Source: JBOGIG01 sp050742455
GTDB lineage: Bacteria > Actinomycetota > Acidimicrobiia > Acidimicrobiales > JBOGIG01
Direction of reading: 5' to 3'
NCBI GenBank assembly: GCA_050742455.1
Contig: JBOGIG010000059.1
Span: 1 to 11,914, forward strand
Length of the DNA stretch: 11,914 bases
Shown here: piece by piece, positions 5,648-11,914 of the stretch
How positions within the stretch are numbered: the stretch's first letter is position 1
How the letters are laid out: each line of letters opens with the position of its first letter
Translations under genes and position numbers: made by a program
Notes under the pieces: model-generated
The model's database searches: none
Told to the model about the DNA's origin: nothing
Seen by the model: only the letters and a program-made list of their open reading frames with translations

Positions 5648-5704
5648 GTCGAGCAGGCGAGCCTGGGCAACGAGGAGCCGGTCGAACGGGTCGCGATGCA
5701 GGGG
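5646..5704 (-). repeat. 59-base direct repeat, copy 2: vapC fragment between convergent genes
   Basis: Perfect copy of bases 3342-3400. It begins inside the ligase stop codon TAG and ends two bases before the stop of the hydrolase gene, so it fills the whole intergenic gap. Read on the minus strand it would encode HRDPFDRLLVAQA, but no vapC sequence lies on either side. It is a relic, a recent duplication, or an assembly artefact. Confidence 0.95.
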
Positions 5705-5705
5705 G

Positions 5706-6806
5706 CTACCAGGACGAGGCCGGGCGCAGCCGGTTGTCCACAGAGCTGTACTGGGGATCGGTGAGCTGGAACCCGCTCACGTCATAGGGGGCCAGAGCGG
5801 CGAGGGCCTGATCGGCCACTTGGGACGTGACCGTGTCGCTCGAACGGGGGGCAAAGGTGGCCGTCTCGTACATGGCCACTCCGAGCGAGTGGGCGTACGC
5901 GCTCATGATGGCCAGCTTGGCCTCATACGCCCCGATCGGCTGGGTGACACCGGCGGCGATCACATCGTTCTCCCCCAGGTAGCCGTCGCCGGGGCCGAGG
6001 GGGCTTGACCCCGACAGGACGTCATCGGGATTCCACGCATTGGCGATCACCCTGAGCCCCCTGTCGTGGGCGGCGTTGACGGCATCATCGAAGCGGGCCC
6101 GGCTCACGCCGTAGTCGGCCCCGGCGCAGTCCAGGAAGATCCCCTTGGCCCCGAGAGCCGACCAGTCGGCCATGTATGTGGACATCTGGGCAATTGTCCA
6201 GTTGCGCTCGCCGTTGGTGACCCCAAGATCCACGTAGCCGTAGGGCACGGCGCCGGCGGCGGCCACCCCTGCAATCACCGGGCCGGCCAGGGCGTCAGCC
6301 CCGGGCAGGACGTTGCCCTCCCCGAAGACGACCAGGGAGTAGCCGGCGAAGGCGGCAACCGATCGGGCCACATTCCCGTTGGCCCCGTTCACGTCGCTGG
6401 GCCATCCGTAGTAGATGGCAAACGGCTTCACGCCACCGGTCCGCTGGGGTTGCCCGGGCGACGTCGTGGGCACCGACGGTCCCGGTGGCGAAGTGGTGGG
6501 CGCCGAGGGTCCCGGTGGCGAAGTGGTGGGCGCCGACGGTCCCGGTGGCGACGTCGTGGGCGCCGACGGTCCCGGTGGCGATGCATCAGGTGGCGACGCC
6601 TTGGGTAGCACGGCCCGAAAGACCCGGTCTGGCTTGGGGTGCCACACGGTGAGCGCCCCGGCAGGCGGGGCGGTACCGACAGTGACGCCGGCCATCGTCC
6701 CCATCAGGGCCAGGATGGCAACGAGCGCCGATAGCCACGCCGATAGCCACGCCGACACCGGCGGGCGGAACGGCTTGGCCCATGGCCTGTGTGATTTGCC
6801 CCTCAT
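5706..6806 (-). CDS. Secreted GH114/GH166-like glycoside hydrolase with Pro-rich stalk
   Basis: A 366-residue protein. Residues 17-50 form a signal peptide or membrane anchor (basic N-terminus, then SAWLSALVAILALMGTMAG). Residues 69-120 are a stalk of SPPGPSAPTT repeats. Residues 127-366 form a TIM-barrel-like hydrolase: KPFAIYYGWPSDVNG, YSLVVFGEG, VPYGYVDLGVT, ALGAKGIFLDCAGADYGVSRAR, GLRVIANAWNPDDV and FQLTDPQYSSVDNR at the end. This pattern resembles polygalactosaminidase-type GH114 enzymes and the related GH166 domain of PelA, which cleave galactosamine polymers. No deacetylase domain is present. ATG 6804-6806 has a GAGGG ribosome site just upstream. As the last gene of the Pel-like operon it probably trims or releases the polymer. 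Family is likely; exact GH number and substrate are not settled. Confidence 0.75.
   Translation of the reverse strand: MRGKSHRPWAKPFRPPVSAWLSAWLSALVAILALMGTMAGVTVGTAPPAGALTVWHPKPDRVFRAVLPKASPPDASPPGPSAPTTSPPGPSAPTTSPPGPSAPTTSPPGPSVPTTSPGQPQRTGGVKPFAIYYGWPSDVNGANGNVARSVAAFAGYSLVVFGEGNVLPGADALAGPVIAGVAAAGAVPYGYVDLGVTNGERNWTIAQMSTYMADWSALGAKGIFLDCAGADYGVSRARFDDAVNAAHDRGLRVIANAWNPDDVLSGSSPLGPGDGYLGENDVIAAGVTQPIGAYEAKLAIMSAYAHSLGVAMYETATFAPRSSDTVTSQVADQALAALAPYDVSGFQLTDPQYSSVDNRLRPASSW
6451..6590 (-). repeat. 30-base tandem repeat encoding the Pro-rich stalk
   Basis: Period 30 from 6451: one diverged copy, three close copies (6481, 6511, 6541) and a partial fifth. Each encodes a 10-residue unit of the SPPGPSAPTT type, probably an extended wall-spanning linker. 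Confidence 0.88.
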
Positions 6807-6912
6807 CCGCCCTCTTTCGTTGGACCTGCTCCCCCAGCATCGACACAGCGATGATGGGCCTTGAGACCAAAGACAAGAAAGCCAACAACTGTAAGGCCAG
6901 CAAGACGGTCAC
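6586..6912 (-). CDS. Possible small membrane protein overlapping the hydrolase gene
   Basis: GTG at 6910-6912 overlaps the stop of the jelly-roll gene in a GTGA arrangement. It opens a frame starting VTVLLALQLLAFLSLVSR, one hydrophobic helix, followed by EQVQRKRADEGQ. After about 36 codons it runs in another frame through the hydrolase gene for up to 108 codons, where it looks like a shadow. The helix and coupled start favour a real short peptide. The unusually TTG/TTA-rich codons and the long overlap argue against it. The 102-base gap would otherwise hold only the hydrolase ribosome site. Confidence 0.2.
   Translation of the reverse strand: MTVLLALQLLAFLSLVSRPIIAVSMLGEQVQRKRADEGQITQAMGQAVPPAGVGVAIGVAIGARCHPGPDGDDGRRHCRYRPACRGAHRVAPQARPGLSGRATQGVAT
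6727..6750 (-). repeat. 12-base tandem duplication in the signal peptide of the hydrolase
   Basis: GCCGATAGCCAC occurs twice in a row, encoding a doubled A-W-L-S block in the hydrophobic core of the signal peptide. Confidence 0.8.
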
Positions 6913-8114
6913 TTAGTCGCCTGAAGTTGGTATTGGTCGCCCCCGGCATAGTTGAAGGGGCCCATCCGCAGGGATGATCCACCGGGGGAGGTGATGACGA
7001 GGCTGGCGACGCCCTGGGCCCTTGGAGGCGGCATCCACAGCACGGCCTGTCCCGAGGCCGAAGCCAGGGCGGTGGCGATGGGGCGGCTGGCGGGCGTGGC
7101 GGCGCCCGGGGGGCCGGCGGCAGCCCCGGTGCCTCCAGTACCAGGGGCGGCAGCAGCAGCTGTGGCACCAGTACCAGGGGCGGTGGCGGCAGCCATCAAC
7201 GACACCGAGGACCCGGGGGCCAGGCCGTCCACGGTGAGAGAAGTGTCATGGGTCACCCAGAAGTCGGTGAAGGTGGACACGTAGGGGACCTTTTCGGATT
7301 GGACTTCCAAATACGGCTGGAACGGGGCCTGCATGTTCATGTCGAGGTGATCGGAGTGGAACACCACCCGGTTTCCGAACCACACCGTGAGGTGATGGTG
7401 GCCGTCGGTGGCCACGGTGATGTCCTGGCTGAGAGGGGCATGAGCGCTTTGGGCGCTCCTGGCAAAGAGTCGGGTCTGGGCGTTCTTCACGTGGCCGTGG
7501 GAGTACCCCACCTGCCACGCCGTGGTCCCGGCCCGGCTGTCACTGGAGATCTCCACGAAGTTGATGAGGCCGGTCACCTTGGTCGACCCGGTCTGGACGG
7601 CGAACACCGTCTCGGCCTCGTGGCCTGTGCCAGTCACGTTCCCCGGGGGCCGGGTCATGTGCACGTGAAAGATGCTCGACGCCGGATAGGCGGCCAGGGT
7701 AACGGCAAAGTACCCCTTGAAGGTTCTCCCGCCGTGGGGTCCCATCCCCACCCGCAGGCCACCTCCCGGGTCCCTGACGTAGGAGTAAGTGGGCGAGGCG
7801 TCCCCATTGAACTCGAACGTGTTCGCCACGATGCGGTCGGGCACCGGGGTGGCGAAGGACCGCTTGATCAACAGGCCCGAGGACCGGCGCACCAGGCGAT
7901 GACCCCCGGCCGTGGCCACCACGCTCGGACCTCCCTCGGCCGCCACCGAGCCCGCCACCCCGCCCGCCACCAACACCGCCACCAACGCCACGAGCGCCGG
8001 GATGGACCGCGCCCGACGAGACCGGGCCGAGGTACGGCGCGTCAAACGGTCCGGTAAGCGGCTCGTCAATAGGTCCGGTAAGCGGCTCGTCAATAGGTCC
8101 GGTAAAGGGCGCAT
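6909..8114 (-). CDS. Membrane-anchored beta jelly-roll protein of the Pel-like operon, function unknown
   Basis: A 401-residue protein. Residues 4-24 are short RLPDLLTS repeats, then a basic patch and one hydrophobic segment (37-58, IPALVALVAVLVAGGVAGSVA) that can act as signal or anchor. Residues about 80-290 look like a concanavalin A-type beta sandwich rich in aromatic strands (NTFEFNG, SIFHVHMT, AETVFAVQ, INFVEISSD, TAWQVGYSHG, HHLTVWFGNRVVFHSD, FTDFWVTHD). Residues 292-401 look like an Ig-like domain (SLTVDGLAPGSSVSL..ASLVITSPGG) interrupted by an Ala/Gly/Pro linker. No catalytic motif is recognised. ATG 8112-8114 shares a base with the pelG stop (TGATG), giving tight coupling. Placed between a Pel transporter and a hydrolase, it may bind the extruded polymer; a lyase role is possible. 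The function is inferred from context only. Confidence 0.7.
   Translation of the reverse strand: MRPLPDLLTSRLPDLLTSRLPDRLTRRTSARSRRARSIPALVALVAVLVAGGVAGSVAAEGGPSVVATAGGHRLVRRSSGLLIKRSFATPVPDRIVANTFEFNGDASPTYSYVRDPGGGLRVGMGPHGGRTFKGYFAVTLAAYPASSIFHVHMTRPPGNVTGTGHEAETVFAVQTGSTKVTGLINFVEISSDSRAGTTAWQVGYSHGHVKNAQTRLFARSAQSAHAPLSQDITVATDGHHHLTVWFGNRVVFHSDHLDMNMQAPFQPYLEVQSEKVPYVSTFTDFWVTHDTSLTVDGLAPGSSVSLMAAATAPGTGATAAAAAPGTGGTGAAAGPPGAATPASRPIATALASASGQAVLWMPPPRAQGVASLVITSPGGSSLRMGPFNYAGGDQYQLQATK
7135..7183 (-). repeat. Imperfect 33-base repeats in the Ala/Gly linker
   Basis: CCAGTACCAGGGGCGG occurs at 7135-7150 and 7168-7183 with GC-rich spacers, encoding the A-P-G-T-G-rich insert of the jelly-roll protein. 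Confidence 0.75.
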
Positions 8115-8143
8115 CAAAAGGCCCGGTAATAGGTGGCGTCGAA
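8048..8143 (-). repeat. 24-base tandem repeat across the pelG/jelly-roll gene junction
   Basis: Two exact 24-base copies (8048-8071, 8072-8095) are followed by two diverged copies (8096-8119, 8120-8143) containing the pelG stop and the next gene's ATG. In the jelly-roll frame each unit encodes R-L-P-D-L-L-T-S. In the pelG frame each unit repeats a Y-R-T-Y-stop ending. Confidence 0.85.
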
Positions 8144-9805
8144 GCGGCGAAATGCCCGGGTGGTGACGGCCGTGGTGAGACCTGCGAACAAGGCTGTGCC
8201 GGCCAGCAAACCGATCAGGGCGCCGCCCTCGATCGACCACCGCGCCCCCAGGATCCCACCCACCACCAAAGACACCACTGTGCCGGCAACGGCGGCCAGG
8301 GCCGGCGCCGCGGGTCGGCTGAGGCTGAACAACAGCCCGGCGTTGAGGACCCCTACCGACAACAGGAGATAAGAAGCCAGGGCTCCTGCGAAGATCCCGT
8401 AGACACCGGCCAGACCGGCGGTGATGGAGCTGGCCGTGGCGAAGGCCGCGCCCGCCACCAACAACACACCGGCCGCCCCGAGGCCGACTGCGCCCAGGGT
8501 GCGCAGGTGGCCGGCATAGAAGGCTCGCATGTCGCGTCGCATCTCGTCGGCCCGGCTCACCGAGTAACGGGTGAGACAGGACCGCACCACCCCGGGAAAG
8601 ATCTCACTGACCGAGGCCACGTAGGTGAGGGTGGGTATGAGGACCAATAGCCCGACGCCCACGGCCAGCTCGTAGTGGCCGTCATAGACGAAGTGCCCGT
8701 GCCACAGGCCACCCACCACCAAATGGTCAGCGATGATGAGGAGGAAGAAGCACGCCCCGTAGGCGGCGTAGCCGGCCACCGATCGCGCCGCCGCCCCCAG
8801 GTGAGGCGGCCTAACCCGGTCGTGGGCCACGGCGCCGGTAGGCACAGTAAAGCGGCGCAGGACGAACCAGTCGGCCGCTCCGGCCAGCACCACCACGATC
8901 CAGATGGCCACCAGTTGCACGTGCATGGCGACGAAGGGGTCGATGTAGTTGCCGTGGGTGATGGCCTTGCCCGCCACGATGACAAACAGCGCCCCGGATC
9001 CCGCGGCCAGGGTCACCAGGCCGAAGGCCCGGGCCATGTAGAGAGGGGCCAGTGACAACAACAAGGCGCTTATGGACAGCCCGAACCACAAAAAGGACCG
9101 ATTGGCATCGGGAGTGTAGGCCGCCAGTCCATATTCCAAGCCGAAATACATCCCAACAAACACGATCACCACGGCGGCCACCCCGCCTCCGAGCGTCCAC
9201 CGAGTCGTCCAGGCCAGAAGGGCTCGATTGCCCTGGAGGGCGTAGAACGTGCCCCGGCGGGCGAAGGCCTGGATCACCGCCCCGGTGAGGATGAGGGACA
9301 CGAACAGAGCCAGGCTGATGGCCGAGGAGAACTGGACCGTGGTGATGGTGGACCAGAAAGAGACCCGCGACACGGCGAGTGCAATGACGGCCAGCAGCCA
9401 GGGCAGGGAGTAGAAAACACAGCGAGCCAACAGCCGGGCCGTGATGCGATCCTGGTCGGCCCCGGCCCGCACCGCACCGGCTGACCCGGGCGGAGCAGGG
9501 GACAGGGCGGACTGGTGGGGACGAGAGGCGTGACGGCGCAGCTCGGCGGGGGAAGGCGAGTAGAGATCGATGACCTCGAAGACCCTTCGGGCCAGATCGA
9601 ACACGTCGGGCGAGCCGAGGCGGCGAGCCGCCGATTGGTCGTAGCCGCCGCTTTCGAGCACCACGGCCACCTCGAAGGGGTTCTGGGGCTGATGGCTGGC
9701 CTCCAGCACCGTTCGGGCCTCGGAGTGCAGGTCCCGCTCGAAGTCGAGCACGGCCTTGGGCCGGTACGTCGCCGGGCCGCCAGAGCGGGGGGGATTAGGC
9801 GACAC
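8114..9805 (-). CDS. pelG: PelG-like exopolysaccharide transporter (membrane subunit of Pel synthase)
   Basis: A 563-residue polytopic protein with about 12 hydrophobic helices from residue 130 on (roughly 130-147, 158-180, 205-225, 236-255, 258-280, 292-315, 340-365, 375-395, 438-458, 462-490, 498-520, 527-548). The count matches PelG, a MOP-type flippase relative that works with PelF to export the polymer. HFVYDGHYELAVGVGLLVLIPTLTYVA resembles the central PelG signature (Y-D then helix with I-P). Residues 1-125 are an extra cytosolic part (NPFEVAVVLESGGYDQSAARRLGSPDVFDLARRVF, then a Pro-rich linker) absent from the roughly 455-residue Pseudomonas PelG. It starts at GTG 9803-9805 with GAGGG upstream and overlaps pelF by 11 bases. 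Position after pelF strengthens the call. Confidence 0.82.
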   Translation of the reverse strand: MSPNPPRSGGPATYRPKAVLDFERDLHSEARTVLEASHQPQNPFEVAVVLESGGYDQSAARRLGSPDVFDLARRVFEVIDLYSPSPAELRRHASRPHQSALSPAPPGSAGAVRAGADQDRITARLLARCVFYSLPWLLAVIALAVSRVSFWSTITTVQFSSAISLALFVSLILTGAVIQAFARRGTFYALQGNRALLAWTTRWTLGGGVAAVVIVFVGMYFGLEYGLAAYTPDANRSFLWFGLSISALLLSLAPLYMARAFGLVTLAAGSGALFVIVAGKAITHGNYIDPFVAMHVQLVAIWIVVVLAGAADWFVLRRFTVPTGAVAHDRVRPPHLGAAARSVAGYAAYGACFFLLIIADHLVVGGLWHGHFVYDGHYELAVGVGLLVLIPTLTYVASVSEIFPGVVRSCLTRYSVSRADEMRRDMRAFYAGHLRTLGAVGLGAAGVLLVAGAAFATASSITAGLAGVYGIFAGALASYLLLSVGVLNAGLLFSLSRPAAPALAAVAGTVVSLVVGGILGARWSIEGGALIGLLAGTALFAGLTTAVTTRAFRRFDATYYRAF

Positions 9806-11234
9806 GAGCCCTCATCTCTTCGTACAGGGTGGTGTAGCCGTCGAGGAACTGAACCTGAGAGAACCGTTGAACGGCCCTCTCCCGTAGGGCCAGGCCCAGG
9901 TTGCGCCGATCCAATTCGCTCAGCCCCAGTATCCGCACCAGCCCGGCGGCGAGCGCCTGGGGATTGCGGGGCGAGACCATCAGGTCTGGATCATCGAGGG
10001 CCTCGGATACCCCGCCCACCGCCGTGGCCACCACCGGGCGGGCCGCCATCATGGCCTCGATGACGCTGAAGGGAAAGCCCTCCGACACCGAAGACATGAC
10101 CACCACGTCGCTGTCCCGGTAGGCGCCTGCGGGGTCGTTGGTAGGACCCTCGAAGATCACGACGGACTCCAACCCGGCCAAAGCCACGGCCCTGCGGCAC
10201 TGGGCGGCGTAGGCCTCGTCGGCGTCGGGGCCGTACAGGCGGAAGATGACGTCACCGACGGCCTGGCGAACCAAACCCGCCGCGGCAATGAGGGTGAGGA
10301 TGTCCTTCAGGGGATCGATGCGTCCGACGAATGCCACCGTCGGGCGGGTGGTGTCCGACTCCGCCGCCTCGAAGAGGTCGGGGTCGACCCCGTTGTGGAT
10401 GATGCGGATCTGGGCGTCATCGACCCCGAGCTCGGCCTCCCAGGTGGTGTTGTAGGTGCACACCGGGACGATGACGTCGGCGTGGCCGTAGGTGGCCTGG
10501 GCAACCCCCCGGTAGAAGTTGGCGAACATCACCTTGCGCAGGGTGGTGGTGTCGTCCCGCACCAACTGCAGGACCCGCTCCCGGAAATAGATGCCGTGCT
10601 CGGTGAGGATGATGGGCACCCCGTCGCGCAGCTTGGCCACCAGGCAGGGCAGGGCACAGATGGCCGCTGCCGAGCTGTGGGACAGATCGGCCCGGGGCAG
10701 GGGCAGGGCCAGGGGCATGAGATAGCGGTACAGCGACCGGGCCAGGTCGATGACGGACTCCAGGCTCGCGTGGCGATAGAGAGGATGGGACGACAGGTGG
10801 TGCATGACCAGCTTCCATACCCTTTCGTCGCGTAGGGCCTTGCGCAGGTCGTAGCGGCCGCACAGCCCGGCGAGCGCCGTGACCGAGTCCCCGATGCCCG
10901 CCGCGTCGCCCGACGACAGCACCAACTGGTCCACCAAGTGCTCGATGAGGGGCAGGAAGTGGGCCCCGATGACCCTCCCGGTGGTACGGGCGCCGGTGAA
11001 AGCGCCCTCGGTGCCGGGGAGGTACTCCTCCACCCGCTCGGCCCCCCAAAGGGGCACGGTCAGCACCGAAGTGTTGGGGGGTACCTCGAAGCGACGGCCC
11101 ACGTGAGGATGGGGGGCCACGGCCACCACGTCGAAGTGGTGCTCGGGCATTCCCGACACCAGGGCGTGGGCCCAGGTCGACACCCCACCGGCGAAGTACG
11201 GGTAGGTGCCTTCGGTGGTCAACATCACCCGCAT
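9795..11234 (-). CDS. pelF: PelF-like GT4 glycosyltransferase of exopolysaccharide synthesis
   Basis: A 479-residue cytosolic GT-B enzyme, close to the roughly 500 residues of known PelF. The N-terminal PelF-specific domain (DUF3492 type) starts MLTTEGTYPYFAGGVSTWAHAL (GGVS-x-W at 16-21), with ILTEHGIYFRER at 209-220. The C-terminal GT4 half shows AFVGRIDPLKD (301-311), a diphosphate-binding region, and the E-x7-E motif EGFPFSVIE (385-392) followed by PVVATAVGG. In Pseudomonas, PelF uses UDP-GalNAc to build the Pel chain; the same donor is inferred here. ATG 11232-11234 is preferred over an upstream ATG at 11321 that would overlap the previous gene by over 80 bases. It is 5 bases behind the TPR-like gene and overlaps pelG. 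Confidence 0.9.
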   Translation of the reverse strand: MRVMLTTEGTYPYFAGGVSTWAHALVSGMPEHHFDVVAVAPHPHVGRRFEVPPNTSVLTVPLWGAERVEEYLPGTEGAFTGARTTGRVIGAHFLPLIEHLVDQLVLSSGDAAGIGDSVTALAGLCGRYDLRKALRDERVWKLVMHHLSSHPLYRHASLESVIDLARSLYRYLMPLALPLPRADLSHSSAAAICALPCLVAKLRDGVPIILTEHGIYFRERVLQLVRDDTTTLRKVMFANFYRGVAQATYGHADVIVPVCTYNTTWEAELGVDDAQIRIIHNGVDPDLFEAAESDTTRPTVAFVGRIDPLKDILTLIAAAGLVRQAVGDVIFRLYGPDADEAYAAQCRRAVALAGLESVVIFEGPTNDPAGAYRDSDVVVMSSVSEGFPFSVIEAMMAARPVVATAVGGVSEALDDPDLMVSPRNPQALAAGLVRILGLSELDRRNLGLALRERAVQRFSQVQFLDGYTTLYEEMRARVA

Positions 11235-11239
11235 GACGC

Positions 11240-11914
11240 CTAGCCGAGGGCGTCGTCGAGAGACCGGGCCCGCACGATGGCCGTCTCGGCCATCTTCAAG
11301 TTTCCGGCCTGCAAGAAGCACTTGGCCGCCATCTCGTAGGCCTGGCGGATCCCCCGAAGCGGCGTGTGGGCCGTCTCGGCCACGTCAAGGTAGCGCTTGC
11401 CCGCCGTGCGCAAGAGGCGATTGGCCGTGTCCGAGCGACCGAGGAGCTCGGCCTCGGCCGACGCCGACCGCAAGGCAATGGCGGCCCGAGCCGGCGACTC
11501 CCCATCGAGGGCGTCTGCCGCCTCTTTTTCAAAATACCCCAGCGCCTCGCTGTGCGCCCCGGCCCTGGCCGCGTTGACCCCCTGCTCCCACAATCCCACG
11601 TCCGCCTGTTCGGGGGTCTCGCCGTCAGGCTCGCCCTCGGGGTCGGCCCACAGATGGAGAAGACCTGGCGGTCCCGACACCGGGCCGCCGTCCTCGGACG
11701 TGGCCTGGTCGCTACTGGGATGAGCACCGTGGCTCTCGGCCGGCGCTGACCTGTCAGCCGAGCCCGACTTCGTAGACGAAGCCCAATTGCGAGCCACCCC
11801 GATGGGGCCGTTGGGGCGCCCCAGCGCATGGAACTCGATACGACTCCCGCCCAATGCGATGGTGGCCGAGTCAGCCGGGCTCTCGATCATCTCGCCCAGC
11901 ACCACGAGCATGCG
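11240..11914 (-). CDS. C-terminal part of a TPR-like helical protein (possible PelE-like subunit), 5' end off the right edge
   Basis: The frame is open at the right edge, so the N-terminus is missing; the ATG at 11909-11911 need not be the start. The visible 224 residues have a short beta-rich start (IALGGSRIEFHALG), a long polar, probably disordered linker, and then paired amphipathic helices of TPR character: GLWEQGVNAARAGAHSEALGYFEKEA, ARAAIALRSASAEAELLGR, RLLRTAGKRYLDVAETA, IRQAYEMAAKCFLQAGNLKMAETAIVRAR. PelE of Pel systems carries TPRs and sits near pelF, so a PelE-like assembly role is plausible from position. No transmembrane segment is visible in this portion. It ends 5 bases before pelF. 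Confidence 0.6.
   Translation of the reverse strand, partial: RMLVVLGEMIESPADSATIALGGSRIEFHALGRPNGPIGVARNWASSTKSGSADRSAPAESHGAHPSSDQATSEDGGPVSGPPGLLHLWADPEGEPDGETPEQADVGLWEQGVNAARAGAHSEALGYFEKEAADALDGESPARAAIALRSASAEAELLGRSDTANRLLRTAGKRYLDVAETAHTPLRGIRQAYEMAAKCFLQAGNLKMAETAIVRARSLDDALG

Noticed and set aside
3342..5704. The 59-base repeats as att sites or transposon ends
   Set aside because: Copy 1 is ordinary coding sequence for the most conserved PIN segment, and no integrase, transposase or terminal inverted repeats lie between or near the copies.
7248..8057. 269-codon plus-strand open frame opposite the jelly-roll gene
   Set aside because: The sequence is His/Gly/Val-rich shadow composition with no recognisable fold; the minus-strand frame has a signal anchor and beta-strand pattern and is coupled to pelG.
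8048..8119. CRISPR-like periodic repeats
   Set aside because: The units are contiguous 24-base copies with no spacers and lie within coding sequence; it is a tandem duplication.
8115..8240. Upstream extension of the jelly-roll protein into pelG
   Set aside because: It would overlap the pelG coding end by 126 bases and adds Arg/His-rich residues; the ATG sharing a base with the pelG stop is a better start.
11235..11321. Upstream extension of pelF by 29 residues
   Set aside because: It overlaps the TPR-like gene and adds residues before the conserved PelF opening; ATG at 11234 gives the family start.

Overview
This 11.9 kb window is high-GC DNA that looks actinobacterial, most likely from a high-GC Actinomycetota lineage such as Acidimicrobiia. 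That placement is inference. It rests on the GC-rich third codon positions, the frequent GTG starts, a FadD17-type acyl-CoA ligase and several apparently leaderless promoters. No RNA gene, IS element or CRISPR array was seen, and no gene-free stretch exceeds about 130 bases.

Left part (1-3897): a dense toxin-antitoxin (TA) island. From left to right it holds: (A) a minus-strand ribbon-helix-helix (RHH) antitoxin plus a PIN toxin, whose reading frame runs without a stop into a class I SAM methyltransferase that leaves the window; (B) a plus-strand RHH antitoxin plus MazF/PemK toxin; (C) a short Phd-like remnant, an AbrB-fold antitoxin and the wreck of its PIN-like toxin; (D) a second plus-strand RHH plus MazF pair; (E) a minus-strand Phd/YefM antitoxin plus VapC/PIN toxin. 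Within modules B, D and E the toxin start overlaps the antitoxin stop. Four of the five antitoxin promoters carry short inverted or direct repeats next to a -10-like hexamer placed 6-11 bases before the start codon, with no Shine-Dalgarno sequence.

Middle (3968-5705): a FadD17-like acyl-CoA ligase on the plus strand. Its expected start codon reads ATC. The 58-base gap behind it is filled by a perfect 59-base copy of the most conserved part of the module E vapC gene.

Right part (5706-11914): a minus-strand operon resembling a Gram-positive Pel exopolysaccharide locus. In transcription order it encodes the C-terminal part of a TPR-like helical protein (possibly PelE-like), a PelF-type glycosyltransferase, a PelG-type 12-helix membrane protein, a membrane-anchored jelly-roll protein of unknown function, and a secreted GH114/GH166-like glycoside hydrolase on a proline-rich stalk. 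The genes overlap or nearly touch, apart from a 102-base gap before the hydrolase gene. Inferred scheme: PelF polymerises an N-acetylgalactosamine-type sugar nucleotide, PelG moves the chain across the membrane, and the two surface proteins bind and trim it. PelD and a deacetylase are not in the window and may lie beyond the right edge.

The points most worth a second look are the Pel-like operon with its unfamiliar jelly-roll partner, the PIN-methyltransferase continuous frame, the 59-base vapC duplication, and a 24-base tandem repeat that multiplies the pelG stop/next-gene start junction.
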